From positions 1,332,001-1,396,000 of the forward strand of contig JACJWE010000001.1 in the NCBI GenBank assembly GCA_020637365.1: a stretch of DNA of 64,000 nt, written 5' to 3'. Below are positions 53,099 through 61,615 of this stretch, piece after piece (the first letter of the stretch is position 1; each line of letters opens with the position of its first letter). This DNA comes from Acidimicrobiia bacterium. Its GTDB lineage: Bacteria > Actinomycetota > Acidimicrobiia > IMCC26256 > JAGNEX01. The notes under the pieces were generated by a model, which saw nothing but the letters and a program-made list of their open reading frames with translations, was not told the DNA's origin and did no database searches. Made by a program: the position numbers and the translations under genes.

Positions 53099-53195
53099 TC
53101 CTAGGAATACACGTCGAGGCCCACCTAGGAGACTCAAGCAATCTCGGAGAGCTGCCCTATAGTTTGCGTAGGTCCCAGACGTGTTCCTCCTAGGA
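53099..53195 (+). promoter_or_regulatory. Upstream region of the stress protein with repeated CCTAGG sites
   Basis: TCCTAGGA (53099-53106), ACCTAGGA (53123-53130) and TCCTAGGA (53188-53195) flank a TATAGT (53158-53163) that could be a -10 box. The outer sites are perfect palindromes. A regulator binding site is plausible, but no known consensus is claimed. Confidence 0.4.
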
Positions 53196-53223
53196 CAGAC
53201 CGCCTAAGAAGATGAGACAAAAC

Positions 53224-54108
53224 ATGCGCATTGTGGTTGGTGTTGACGGATCCCCGGGTTCGGTTGGTGCTCTGGATTGGGGCGTTCGCGAGGCAAAGAC
53301 GCACGGCGCCGCAGAGATCGACGCTGTCATGGCCTGGCATCAGCCGAGCGGTTGGGTGCTGGCGGGCAACTTTGGCGTGATGACCCCGCCACCGGATGAC
53401 CTGTTGAAGCTCGCCCAGACCCAACTGCACAACGTCGTCGACATCACGCCCTTCCCCGACGGGGTCCAGGTCAACCAGGTTGTCAACGAGGGGCAGCCAG
53501 CAGATGTCTTGCTGAATTACGTCACGCCAAGCGACCATCTCGTCGTCGGTTCAGACGGGCACTCCCGCATCGCGGATTTGCTGAGAGGATCAATTACCCA
53601 GCAAATCGTGGGACATGCACCGTGTCCGACAACGATCGTCCCGTCTCACAAAGAGATGGATCGTTCTGGACACGAGGGGCCGATCACCCCTGAAGAGCCG
53701 ATCATCGTCGGCGTCGATGGTTCTGAACATTCGCGACGCGCCTTTGACATGGCGGTCAACGAGGGCCTCGCACACGGCCGCCGGGTAGAGGCCGTCTGGG
53801 TCTGGACCGAAGTCGCGACCGACCTGACGACGGGAACGATCGACATGCCCCCCGCAGACGCATTGGAATCGGCAGCGAAGACTTCGCTGCGTGACTTCAT
53901 CGATTCGAGTGACATTCCCGAGGGTGTCGACGTACACGGCCTCGTCGTCGAGGGACACCCGTCCTCCGCGCTGTTGGACCAGTCAAAGCACGCCGCTCGC
54001 CTCATCGTCGGCACGCGCGGCCACGGTGGATTCGCCGGTCTCATGTTGGGTTCGGTCTCCCGAAACTTGGCCCTCCATGCGACGTGCCCGGTGACCATCG
54101 TCCCGTAG
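53224..54108 (+). CDS. Tandem-domain universal stress protein
   Basis: Two UspA domains in one polypeptide, about 294 residues from ATG 53224 (MRIVVGVDGSPGSVGALDWG); an ATG at 53212 adds four residues. Each domain has the nucleotide-binding end: VVGSDGHSRIADLLRGSI with VGHAPCPTTIVP in the first, and IVGTRGHGGFAGLMLGSVSR with CPVTIVP in the second, so both may bind ATP. Such tandem proteins are common in mycobacteria and are often induced under hypoxia or stasis. Repeated CCTAGG sites lie upstream. Confidence 0.93.
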   Translation: MRIVVGVDGSPGSVGALDWGVREAKTHGAAEIDAVMAWHQPSGWVLAGNFGVMTPPPDDLLKLAQTQLHNVVDITPFPDGVQVNQVVNEGQPADVLLNYVTPSDHLVVGSDGHSRIADLLRGSITQQIVGHAPCPTTIVPSHKEMDRSGHEGPITPEEPIIVGVDGSEHSRRAFDMAVNEGLAHGRRVEAVWVWTEVATDLTTGTIDMPPADALESAAKTSLRDFIDSSDIPEGVDVHGLVVEGHPSSALLDQSKHAARLIVGTRGHGGFAGLMLGSVSRNLALHATCPVTIVP

Positions 54109-54130
54109 GCTCAACGAGCCAGGTATTGAT

Positions 54131-54172
54131 GAGGCCCGTCGAGCGCAGTTGTTTCTCCGCTCGACGGGCCTC
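54131..54172. terminator. Strong hairpin between stress protein and LLM gene
   Basis: Perfect 15-bp stem GAGGCCCGTCGAGCG/CGCTCGACGGGCCTC with a 12-base loop, 22 bases after the stress protein stop, between convergent genes. Likely bidirectional. Confidence 0.8.
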
Positions 54173-54203
54173 GTGATTTGCCCCACCGGTGAGGTGATGG
54201 GTC

Positions 54204-54253
54204 GGCGCGCCGGATCGCCGATCTGCACACCGACGTTTAACACCACCCACCTA
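54204..54253 (+). repeat. Dispersed 50-bp repeat B, copy 2
   Basis: Matches 35033-35082 at 49 of 50 positions. Its last three bases are the minus-strand stop codon of the LLM oxidoreductase gene. Confidence 0.9.
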
Positions 54254-55225
54254 GAACAGACCGGCGAGTCCTTCGCCGAGCGCCCGAACGACATCGGGAT
54301 CATGTGAGCCCGGCATGTTGATGGTGACTCCGGTCAGGCCGTCCTCTTTCAATTCGGCGAGCCGTTCACGGATGTCGGCGGGAGTCCCGATCACCATCCG
54401 CTGACCCAGCGCTTTTTTGGTTTCTTCGTCGAGTGCAGACCATGTGGCATCACGGTCAGCGAACAATGCTGCCGCCTTATTGTTGGCCGCCTCGGTCGTT
54501 TCGCCGACGATCGCCGACACCAACCACGACACGCCGATCGACGCAGGATCGCGACCGATCGATTCACAGTGCTGAGCCAGCACCGAAACCTTGTGCGGTA
54601 TCTCGTCCGCTCCACAGATCAGGTTGCTCTCGTCCGCGTAGCGCGCCGCTATGGGAAGGGTGCGCTTTTCGCCTCCGCCGCCGACCATGATCGGTACACC
54701 CGTCTGACGGATGGGCGAAGGAAAGTTCATGGCGTCGACGGTGTTGTAGTACTCACCGGAATAGGTGACCCGTTCGCCGCGCAGCATCGGAGCGATGATT
54801 TCCATCGCCTCGTCGAGCCGGTCGAAGCGGGACTTGAATGTGCCGTAGTCAAAGCCGTACGACACATGTTCGAGTTCGAACCAGCCGCAACCAATCCCGA
54901 GCATCGCTCGCCCGCTGCTGATCACATCAAGTGTCGTCACCGTCTTAGCGAGCAGCGCCGGGTTCCGGTAGGTATTGCCCGTGACCAGCGCAGAAAGTTG
55001 GACCTTGGACGTCTTGACGGCGAGTGCGCTCAGCAGGCTGTAACACTCCAACATGTTGTTCTGAGGTTCACCCAGCATCGGCAGCTGGTAGAAGTGATCC
55101 ATCACCAGGACGGTGTCCCAGCCCGATTCTTCTGCTGCGATTGCCTGCGCGGCGACTGCGTCAAAGAGTTGGTCGTTCGGGACGCCGTCGTAGGTGAAAT
55201 CGGGGATCTGAAATCCAAGGCGCAT
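54251..55225 (-). CDS. LLM-class (F420-type) oxidoreductase
   Basis: A 324-residue luciferase-like oxidoreductase, start ATG 55225 (MRLGFQIPDFTYDG). Family features: WDTVLVMDHFYQLPML, QLSALVTGNTYRNPALLAKT, TTLDVISSGRAMLGIGCGWF, TGVPIMVGGGGEKRTLPIAA and the C-terminal LKEDGLTGVTINMPG. The GGGGEK motif fits F420-dependent enzymes of the Rv-type mycobacterial expansion. Substrate unknown. An in-frame extension to 55318 lacks conserved sequence. It shares repeat B at its 3' end with the region near the other LLM gene. Confidence 0.9.
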   Translation of the reverse strand: MRLGFQIPDFTYDGVPNDQLFDAVAAQAIAAEESGWDTVLVMDHFYQLPMLGEPQNNMLECYSLLSALAVKTSKVQLSALVTGNTYRNPALLAKTVTTLDVISSGRAMLGIGCGWFELEHVSYGFDYGTFKSRFDRLDEAMEIIAPMLRGERVTYSGEYYNTVDAMNFPSPIRQTGVPIMVGGGGEKRTLPIAARYADESNLICGADEIPHKVSVLAQHCESIGRDPASIGVSWLVSAIVGETTEAANNKAAALFADRDATWSALDEETKKALGQRMVIGTPADIRERLAELKEDGLTGVTINMPGSHDPDVVRALGEGLAGLF

Positions 55226-55328
55226 CAGCGGGCCTTTCTGGTTTGGACGGTCTTGAGAAGCGGGTCCGACCCTAGCCTGCCCGGACGCCCGCCCACCGCC
55301 GTCACCCGCGACATCCACATGTGTGCAT

Positions 55329-55943
55329 CTACCAGGTGGCAGAACGCTCAGATTCGACTCTCACGGTGGTCGAACCGCCGTGTCCCGTCTTGACCGTTGT
55401 ATTGGGGGGCAAGACGAACAATCTCTCGACGATGCTCGCTTCGAGTTGACCTCGATCACTGAAACTGCGGCCGGTCGCTCCCGGGCCACCGTCAAAGAGG
55501 GTGTCTCCCGAAAAGAGTGTGGCGAGGCTGGGCACATAGAGACAAACACCCCCTGGCGAATGTCCGGGTGTGTGGATGACTCCGAGCACATCATCACCCA
55601 CGGTGATCGAATCGCCGTCGTGCAATGCGGTATCTACTTTTCGGTCTGGGTAGACGGCTTCCCACAGCATCGAGTCGTCGGGATGCAACAAGATCGGTGC
55701 TCCGGTCGAGTCGCTCAACTCCGCGGCTGCGTTGATGTGATCGTTGTGGGCATGCGAACAGACGATGCCAAGCACGGTTCTGCCAGCGACCGCGTCGAGG
55801 ATCGGACGATGATCATGCGCGGCGTCCACGACGAGGACCTCATGATCATCGCCGATGAGCCAGATGTTGTTGTCGACTTCGAAATCTTCGCCATCGAGGC
55901 TGAAGACCCCGGAGGTCACAACATGGTCGATATGGAGGCTCAC
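55329..55943 (-). CDS. MBL-fold hydrolase coupled to mscR
   Basis: A 204-residue metallo-beta-lactamase-fold enzyme. Metal ligands: SHAHNDHINAA (HxHxDH), HTPGHSPGGVCLYV, LFSGDTLFDGG and TGHGGSTTV. It follows mscR with a four-base overlap, matching the mycobacterial arrangement (Rv2259 with Rv2260). The inferred role is hydrolysis of S-formylmycothiol or another mycothiol thioester in formaldehyde detoxification; the sequence itself shows only a glyoxalase II-like hydrolase. Confidence 0.88.
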   Translation of the reverse strand: MSLHIDHVVTSGVFSLDGEDFEVDNNIWLIGDDHEVLVVDAAHDHRPILDAVAGRTVLGIVCSHAHNDHINAAAELSDSTGAPILLHPDDSMLWEAVYPDRKVDTALHDGDSITVGDDVLGVIHTPGHSPGGVCLYVPSLATLFSGDTLFDGGPGATGRSFSDRGQLEASIVERLFVLPPNTTVKTGHGGSTTVRVESERSATW

Positions 55944-57025
55944 AACATCACCACCGAGCGCAAAACGTCACCGGCTTGCATGCGTTGGAATGCCGCCGGT
56001 ATCTCGTCCAGACCGATTCTCTCGCTGACAAAGGAGCCGAGATCGAGTCGATCTTGTAGGTACAGGTCGATCAGCATTGGAAAATCTCTGCTCGGCAAAC
56101 AGTCGCCGTACCACGATGACTTCAGTGCGCCACCCCTTCCAAAGACGTCGAGGAGTGGCAGATCTATCCGCATATCGGGCCGCGGCACACCGACCAAAAC
56201 GACGGTTCCTGCAAGGTCACGAGAATAAAACGCTTGTTCGAACGTAGCCGGTATGCCGACGGCGTCGATGACGACATCTGCACCGTTGCCATGTGTGAGG
56301 CCGCGAATGGCCTCGACCGGGTCGACGGTCGCTGAGTTGACCACATGAGTCGCACCGAATCGCCTGGCCGTTTCGAGTTTTCGATCGTCGATATCGACCG
56401 CGATGATCGTGTGGGCCCCCGCAAGGTTGGCTCCGGCGATAGCGGCCGCGCCGACTCCTCCGCATCCGATGACCGCGACCGAATCACCTCGAGTCACGCC
56501 CCCGGTGTTGATTGCAGCACCGAGCCCGGCCATGACGCCGCAACCGAGTAGCCCTGCGACTTCTGGTGGCGCCTCGGCGCTGACCTTGGTGCACTGGCCG
56601 GCGGCGACCAGCGCCTTTTCCGCGAAAGCACCAATGCCGAGTGCGGGCGTCAGCACCGTCCCATCACGCAGCGTCATCGCCTGGGTGGCGTTGTGCGTCG
56701 CGAAGCAGTACTGAGGGCGCCCACGCGAACATGCACGGCATTGTCCGCATACGGCCCTCCAGTTGAGAACGACGAAGTCGCCTGGCTGTACCTCGGTAAC
56801 CCCGTCACCCACGGCGCTGACGGTTCCAGCGGCTTCATGTCCGAGCAAAAAGGGAAACTCGTCGTTGATGCCGCCCTCCGCATAGTGGAGATCGGTATGG
56901 CAGACACCGCATGCGGCGACGTCGACCACTGCCTCCCCGGGGCCGGGGTCGGGAACCACGATGGTTTCGATGGAGACGGGTCCGCGTGGCTCGCGTACCA
57001 CGACTCCCTGAACATGAGTTGCCAT
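55940..57025 (-). CDS. mscR: S-(hydroxymethyl)mycothiol dehydrogenase
   Basis: Zinc- and NAD-dependent dehydrogenase oxidising the formaldehyde-mycothiol adduct; homologues also reduce S-nitrosomycothiol. ATG 57025 has AGGAG seven bases upstream. 361 residues, closely matching mycobacterial MscR: VPDPGPGEAVVDVAACGVCH (catalytic-zinc Cys42), LLGHEAAG (His63), structural-zinc cysteines in VCGQCRACSRGRPQYC, VAGLLGCGVMAGLGAAINTG, NAD loop VIGCGGVGAAAIAG and ALKSSWYGDCLPSRDFPMLI. It marks the organism as a mycothiol producer. Cotranscribed with the MBL hydrolase. Confidence 0.95.
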   Translation of the reverse strand: MATHVQGVVVREPRGPVSIETIVVPDPGPGEAVVDVAACGVCHTDLHYAEGGINDEFPFLLGHEAAGTVSAVGDGVTEVQPGDFVVLNWRAVCGQCRACSRGRPQYCFATHNATQAMTLRDGTVLTPALGIGAFAEKALVAAGQCTKVSAEAPPEVAGLLGCGVMAGLGAAINTGGVTRGDSVAVIGCGGVGAAAIAGANLAGAHTIIAVDIDDRKLETARRFGATHVVNSATVDPVEAIRGLTHGNGADVVIDAVGIPATFEQAFYSRDLAGTVVLVGVPRPDMRIDLPLLDVFGRGGALKSSWYGDCLPSRDFPMLIDLYLQDRLDLGSFVSERIGLDEIPAAFQRMQAGDVLRSVVML

Positions 57026-57446
57026 TGCCTGACTCCTGAGAAGGATCGAAGAACTGGGATGTGGAGATCGGGGGATCTGCCTTGGTCGACCGGTGGCTTG
57101 ACGAGCGGTCTGCGATGCCACGCAACACCGCGCACCGGCAGGCACCGCCAGCTGTGTCGATGCGCCTTGGAATCTGCCACATCGGACGCGGATGGGAGAA
57201 GTCCATCGCGGAGATCGCACCGCTGCATCGACGCGACGACCTCAAAGGAGCTGATCCCCAGGCCGCAACGCGAGTGACACGTGATGCACCAGTTACCCCT
57301 GTGGGAGATGTACCCTGGGGCGTCCGCACTCCAAACGCGTGGCGTCGGGAACCTTCGCTCAAACCGGGCGCACCCGCCGCTCCGATCTCGGCGATGTTGC
57401 TACGGGGATCGCAGATGTCGGTGGCGGGCCTGGTCGAGGGGAACTC
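57026..57446. other. Divergent intergenic region between mscR and the propeller gene
   Basis: About 420 bases. It must contain the mscR promoter. A partial direct repeat TACCCCTGTGGG / TACCCTGGGG lies at 57294-57320; nothing else recognised. Frames in this stretch lack conserved sequence. Confidence 0.5.
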
Positions 57447-59192
57447 ATGGATCGAGATGACGCAGATTCCCCTGCTGCATTCACCGACACCACACGGGCT
57501 GAGCAGGCGGCCGCACCGGACCCTCCCACACCAGCTAGCCCGGGCCCTGATGCTGGGTCGGGCACTGCAACGACGGCGGGCACTGCAACGACGGCGGGCG
57601 CTGCAACGACCGGCGACGGAGCCTCAGCAGTACACCCCGAACACGATGACGCTGACCCCGGCGCGGCCACCGACTCCGTCGCTCGGCGAGACTTGCGCAA
57701 CGAGCTCTTCACCATGGAATGGGTCAGACGCCGCATCGACGGCGACACCCGCTCCCAAGTACTCACTCTGCTCGCAGCGTGCGTCGTCATCACCCTCGTG
57801 CTTCTGCTGGTCAGAGCGTGCGATGGATCCTCAACCAACGCAGGGACAGCCATCGACGACGGTCTCAGGGAAACACCTTCGAGCGCGGGACGCGACGGCC
57901 TACTCACTTTTCGAGGCAACCAACAGCGCAATGTGAGTGCGCTTTCGAAAATCCCAGACGATCAACCGTCGCTGCGGTGGGTCTTCCCCCAATCCAAACC
58001 CCTGTGTTCACAGAGCAACATTTCAGGCACCGAACAGACCGAATGCGGCGTTGGTTGGACCGGGCAAGCAGCACTATTCCCCTACGCAGGTCACACATGG
58101 GCAGTCGTCGGCTCATATGCGCGGGCATTGCACTTCCTCGATCTGCAAAATGGGCTCCCACTCAGGTCCATTACCGGCGCCGCCGACGTCTACAAGGGCT
58201 CGCCGACCGTCGATCCCGACGGCTATCCGCTGGTCTACGCGGGAGCGACCGATGGGTTGTTGCGCGTCGTCGCATTCGACCGCGAACCCAGTGAGATCTT
58301 GTGGCAAATCGACTCCGCAGCGATCGACCCTCAGCGTCCCTCCAATGACTGGGATGCGTCCCCCGCCGTCCACGGCGACTACCTCATCGAGGGCGGTGAA
58401 AACGGCTACCTCACCGTCATCAAACTCAACCGCAGCTATGACGGCAACGGTATGGCGACCGTTGCGCCGGTCGTGGTGTTCAACACCCCGACCTGGACCG
58501 AGAAGTTGATTGGCGATGTCGGCAGAGACACCGGCTTCGACGTCGAAAGCTCGGTGGCGATCTGGGACGACGTGGTCTACATCGTCAATTCGGCCGGGCT
58601 CATACAAGGATGGGATCTCTCCGCGCTCGACGAAGGCACGACACCGCACAAGACATTTGAATGGTGGATCGGTGACGATGTCGACGCGACGATTGTCATC
58701 GATGAGGAAGGCAATCTCTACGTCGCTGCGCTGCACAAACTGGACTCCAAACAGGGCGAGGTGATGGGTCAACTCATCAAGCTCGACCCGACATTGCAGA
58801 TGCCCGTCGTCTGGTCGGCGTTCACCGCGCGCCCCGAGGGCCAGCCCCAAGACATCATCGCCACCCCCGCGATCTGGCGAAAGACCATCATCGTCAGCAC
58901 CTTTCAAGGTGACATCATCGGCTACGACATCGAGACCGGCAAAGAACGCTGGCGCGTTGAAGGCGATGCCGCGCAGCTCCCCTCACCCGTCGTCTTTGAC
59001 GGTCGACTCCTTCAAGCAGATTGCGACGGCAACCTCCGGGCGTACAACCTCGGCAACGGTCGCGGAACACCCAAACTCCGTTGGACCGTCGAGGTCGGCC
59101 AGTGCATCGAAGCGACACCTGCCCTCTGGGATAACTGGATCGTCGTCGGCGATCGCGCGGGCTACATCTATGGCATCGGCACAGAACAATGA
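57447..59192 (+). CDS. Membrane-anchored PQQ-type beta-propeller protein
   Basis: About 581 residues from ATG 57447, chosen because GAGGGGAA precedes it; upstream in-frame starts add unconserved sequence. Residues 1-85 are an acidic Ala/Thr/Pro-rich cytosolic part with three hexads encoded by 18-bp repeats (57561-57614). A basic WVRRRIDGDTRSQ patch leads to one membrane helix (VLTLLAACVVITLVLLLVRA). The external part is a propeller of PQQ-like blades: LLTFRGNQQRNVSALSKIPD, AALFPYAGHTWAVVGSYARA, GYPLVYAGATDGLLRVVAFD, DIIGYDIETGKERWRVEGDA and DNWIVVGDRAGYIYGIG. The blade motif AxDxxTGxxxW is seen once clearly. No catalytic residues for a dehydrogenase are evident, so it may be a scaffold or sensor. 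Confidence 0.82.
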   Translation: MDRDDADSPAAFTDTTRAEQAAAPDPPTPASPGPDAGSGTATTAGTATTAGAATTGDGASAVHPEHDDADPGAATDSVARRDLRNELFTMEWVRRRIDGDTRSQVLTLLAACVVITLVLLLVRACDGSSTNAGTAIDDGLRETPSSAGRDGLLTFRGNQQRNVSALSKIPDDQPSLRWVFPQSKPLCSQSNISGTEQTECGVGWTGQAALFPYAGHTWAVVGSYARALHFLDLQNGLPLRSITGAADVYKGSPTVDPDGYPLVYAGATDGLLRVVAFDREPSEILWQIDSAAIDPQRPSNDWDASPAVHGDYLIEGGENGYLTVIKLNRSYDGNGMATVAPVVVFNTPTWTEKLIGDVGRDTGFDVESSVAIWDDVVYIVNSAGLIQGWDLSALDEGTTPHKTFEWWIGDDVDATIVIDEEGNLYVAALHKLDSKQGEVMGQLIKLDPTLQMPVVWSAFTARPEGQPQDIIATPAIWRKTIIVSTFQGDIIGYDIETGKERWRVEGDAAQLPSPVVFDGRLLQADCDGNLRAYNLGNGRGTPKLRWTVEVGQCIEATPALWDNWIVVGDRAGYIYGIGTEQ

Positions 59193-59271
59193 CCGTGCAG
59201 ATGTACACCCCAGGGCCGCCATCGACCCGCCGCGTGTGCTCAACCCTCGGAAGGTTTGTGCTCTCAGGCGC

Positions 59272-61158
59272 TTAGCTCATCCGACCAGCGGCGCGTGCGG
59301 CTTCGACCGTTGCGTCTAGCTGACCAGCGATGATGTTGAGTCCACCGTCCCAGAAGCCCGGATCGTCCAGGTCGCAGTCGACGATCTTTCCTAGCTCGAC
59401 CGGAGGCAGTGAGCCACCAGCCTTGAGGAGCTCGAGGTAGGACGGAACGAACGCCGCCCCCAACGCTTCGTACCGGGCGTACACCGACAACGCGAACAGC
59501 TGACCGAACGCGTAGGCATAGACGTATCCCGGTGTCGCGATGAAATGAGGAATGTAGGACCACCAGCTGCGGTATTCGTCGGTGAAGTCGACCGCGTCGC
59601 CGAGCATCTCTGACTGAGTCGTCGCCCACAATTCACCGAACCGAGCGGTTGAGAGTTCGCCAACCGTCCTTCGCTCATTGTGGACTTCGGCCTCGAACCG
59701 GAACATCGCAGTCTGGCGAAACACCGTCGCGATCGAATCTTCAAGCGTTGTGGCGAGCAGAGCGAAACGTGCGTTGGGGTCATCCATCGACGCGAGCAGA
59801 CGATTAGAAGTCACCGTCTCGCCAAAGACCGATGCCGTTTCAGCGAGGGTCAACGGCGTGCTCTGGTGGAAGTCACCCTGTGGGCGCGCCAGATATGCGT
59901 GGAGCCCGTGCCCCAGCTCGTGAGCGAGCGTCGCCACATCGCGGGCTCGGCCCGTCCAGTTCAACAAGATGTAGGGGTGATGCTCCGCGACGGTATATGC
60001 GCAAAAGGCACCCGGGGACTTCGATTCGCGCACTGGTGCGTCGATCCAGGACTCGTCAAAAAAGCGTTGAGCGATGCCAGCGAGTTCGGGCGAAAAGCTG
60101 TTGTACGCATCAAGAACGGTGGCCTTGCCTTCTTCCCAGGTGGCGGGTTGTTCAACCGTCGCGAGCGAGGCGCTCCGGTCCGCATAGGTCAGCTTGTCAA
60201 CGCCGAGCACCTGGGCTTTGAGTCCATACCAACGTTGAGGGATGTCGTAGCGGGCAACGACGGCATCGATCAGTGCTGTGACGGCGTCGTCGGTGGTCTC
60301 GTTAGCCAAGTTTCGAGACGACACCCAGGTGGAATAGTGACGCAGGCGGTCGTCGGTCGCCTTGTCTAGGGCGAGGGTGTTGTAAATGAAGGAGCGGGTC
60401 CGTAGGCCTGGCTGAAGGGCCGTGCTAACCGCAAGCCCCGCCTGAGACCGGATGTTTGCATCGTTGCTGGCGAGCAGCGCCAGACCCTGTTCAAGCCCGG
60501 CCTTGCCGGGGCCTCCGGGCACGCCGTCGGGCAGCTCAACTTCAATCGCTGAGGTCTGCTCGTCGAAGAGTCGAACCCAGGCCGCCGAACCCGACAGCTG
60601 CTTTTCAGACAGCAGTTGTTCTTCGGTTTCGCCGAGCAGATGAGGGCGGTACCGGCGAGCCGAGCGCAAGTAGTGGGCACAGAATTCCAGTCCCGGATCG
60701 GCGAGATGCGCGTCCGCCAGATCGTCGTCCAGATCCGCCCATTCGAGTTCGAGAAACACCAACTTGGTGCCGATGGCGGTCGACCGCTCCTGCACCGCCA
60801 TCATGTGGGCGCCGCGCTCCGGGTCAGCAGTATCGACCGAATAGCGCAAACTGACGTAATAGCCAGCCCTGCCGAGCGCTTCGTTCATGTCAGCGCTTTG
60901 TCGCATGATCGCGATCAGAGTCGGCGTATCGATGTCAGCAATCTTTCCCCGCCACTGGGTGAGATCGTCTGCTATCAGATCAGCCCGATTCACGAGTTCG
61001 TCAACCGTCTCACCTTGCAGCAATGTGCCCAAGTCCCAGGCGACGTCCTTAGCTGAGTCCGCTGCCTGAGCGAGCCCGACGGCCCCGGTCTCCGGCGATC
61101 GCCGTACATCGGCGGGCACTTCACAGCTCAGGTGGGCAAACGGGTTGTGAGCAGACAT
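59272..61158 (-). CDS. pepF: M3-family oligoendopeptidase F
   Basis: Cytosolic zinc metallopeptidase degrading peptides, 628 residues. The zinc motif HEXXH is in DVATLAHELGHGLHAYLARP, with the downstream glutamate in LAETASVFGETVT. Also family features GAFCAYTVAEHHPYILLNWT and FVPSYLELLKAGGSLPPVEL with a C-terminal LDATVEAARAAG. The ATG 61158 follows AGGAG-like AAGGAGAGCCC. It stands alone between two convergent or divergent neighbours. Confidence 0.94.
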   Translation of the reverse strand: MSAHNPFAHLSCEVPADVRRSPETGAVGLAQAADSAKDVAWDLGTLLQGETVDELVNRADLIADDLTQWRGKIADIDTPTLIAIMRQSADMNEALGRAGYYVSLRYSVDTADPERGAHMMAVQERSTAIGTKLVFLELEWADLDDDLADAHLADPGLEFCAHYLRSARRYRPHLLGETEEQLLSEKQLSGSAAWVRLFDEQTSAIEVELPDGVPGGPGKAGLEQGLALLASNDANIRSQAGLAVSTALQPGLRTRSFIYNTLALDKATDDRLRHYSTWVSSRNLANETTDDAVTALIDAVVARYDIPQRWYGLKAQVLGVDKLTYADRSASLATVEQPATWEEGKATVLDAYNSFSPELAGIAQRFFDESWIDAPVRESKSPGAFCAYTVAEHHPYILLNWTGRARDVATLAHELGHGLHAYLARPQGDFHQSTPLTLAETASVFGETVTSNRLLASMDDPNARFALLATTLEDSIATVFRQTAMFRFEAEVHNERRTVGELSTARFGELWATTQSEMLGDAVDFTDEYRSWWSYIPHFIATPGYVYAYAFGQLFALSVYARYEALGAAFVPSYLELLKAGGSLPPVELGKIVDCDLDDPGFWDGGLNIIAGQLDATVEAARAAGRMS

Positions 61159-61615
61159 ATGGGCTCTCCTTGGTGTCCGGTCGACTGGGGCCAGGTCTCG
61201 CAGCGGAATTCTCTATCAAGGACCCGCATCTGACCAACCCGCATGTGCGGCTCACTGCCATCAGCGTACGGGCAGGCCGTATCGACCAGGGACAGCGATA
61301 CGACACCGATGAGGCGACGTCCCAGAACAAATGCGACAGCGGGCCTGGCCTGGTCCGCTCCCCGAGCACCCCACAGCGGAGTGCCAAAATTCGGAGTAAC
61401 CAGGCCAACGCCACCCAGGTGTCAGGGCAGCGCGCGATCGTGGCGTCATCCGCGGCGTTGCCCGGGCCCAATGGTTGCCGGGGCCCAATGGTTGCCGGGG
61501 GCCAATGGTTGCCGGGCCCGATACTTGCCGGGGCCCGATACTCGGCTGGACCCGATGGTCGACTGGACCTGAGAAGGACCCGGGCAATGGCCCGGGGTCA
61601 ACGGAGGAGAATGCA
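61159..61615. other. Divergent intergenic region between pepF and the GH13 gene
   Basis: About 455 bases, ending in the 17-bp tandem array at 61467-61567. No gene is supported; promoters for both flanking genes are expected here. Confidence 0.55.
61467..61567 (+). repeat. Six degenerate 17-bp tandem units upstream of the GH13 gene
   Basis: Units CCCAATGGTTGCCGGGG (twice), GCCAATGGTTGCCGGG (16 bases), CCCGATACTTGCCGGGG, CCCGATACTCGGCTGGA and CCCGATGGTCGACTGGA, abutting. Divergence increases toward the gene, whose start is 48 bases further on. Confidence 0.88.
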
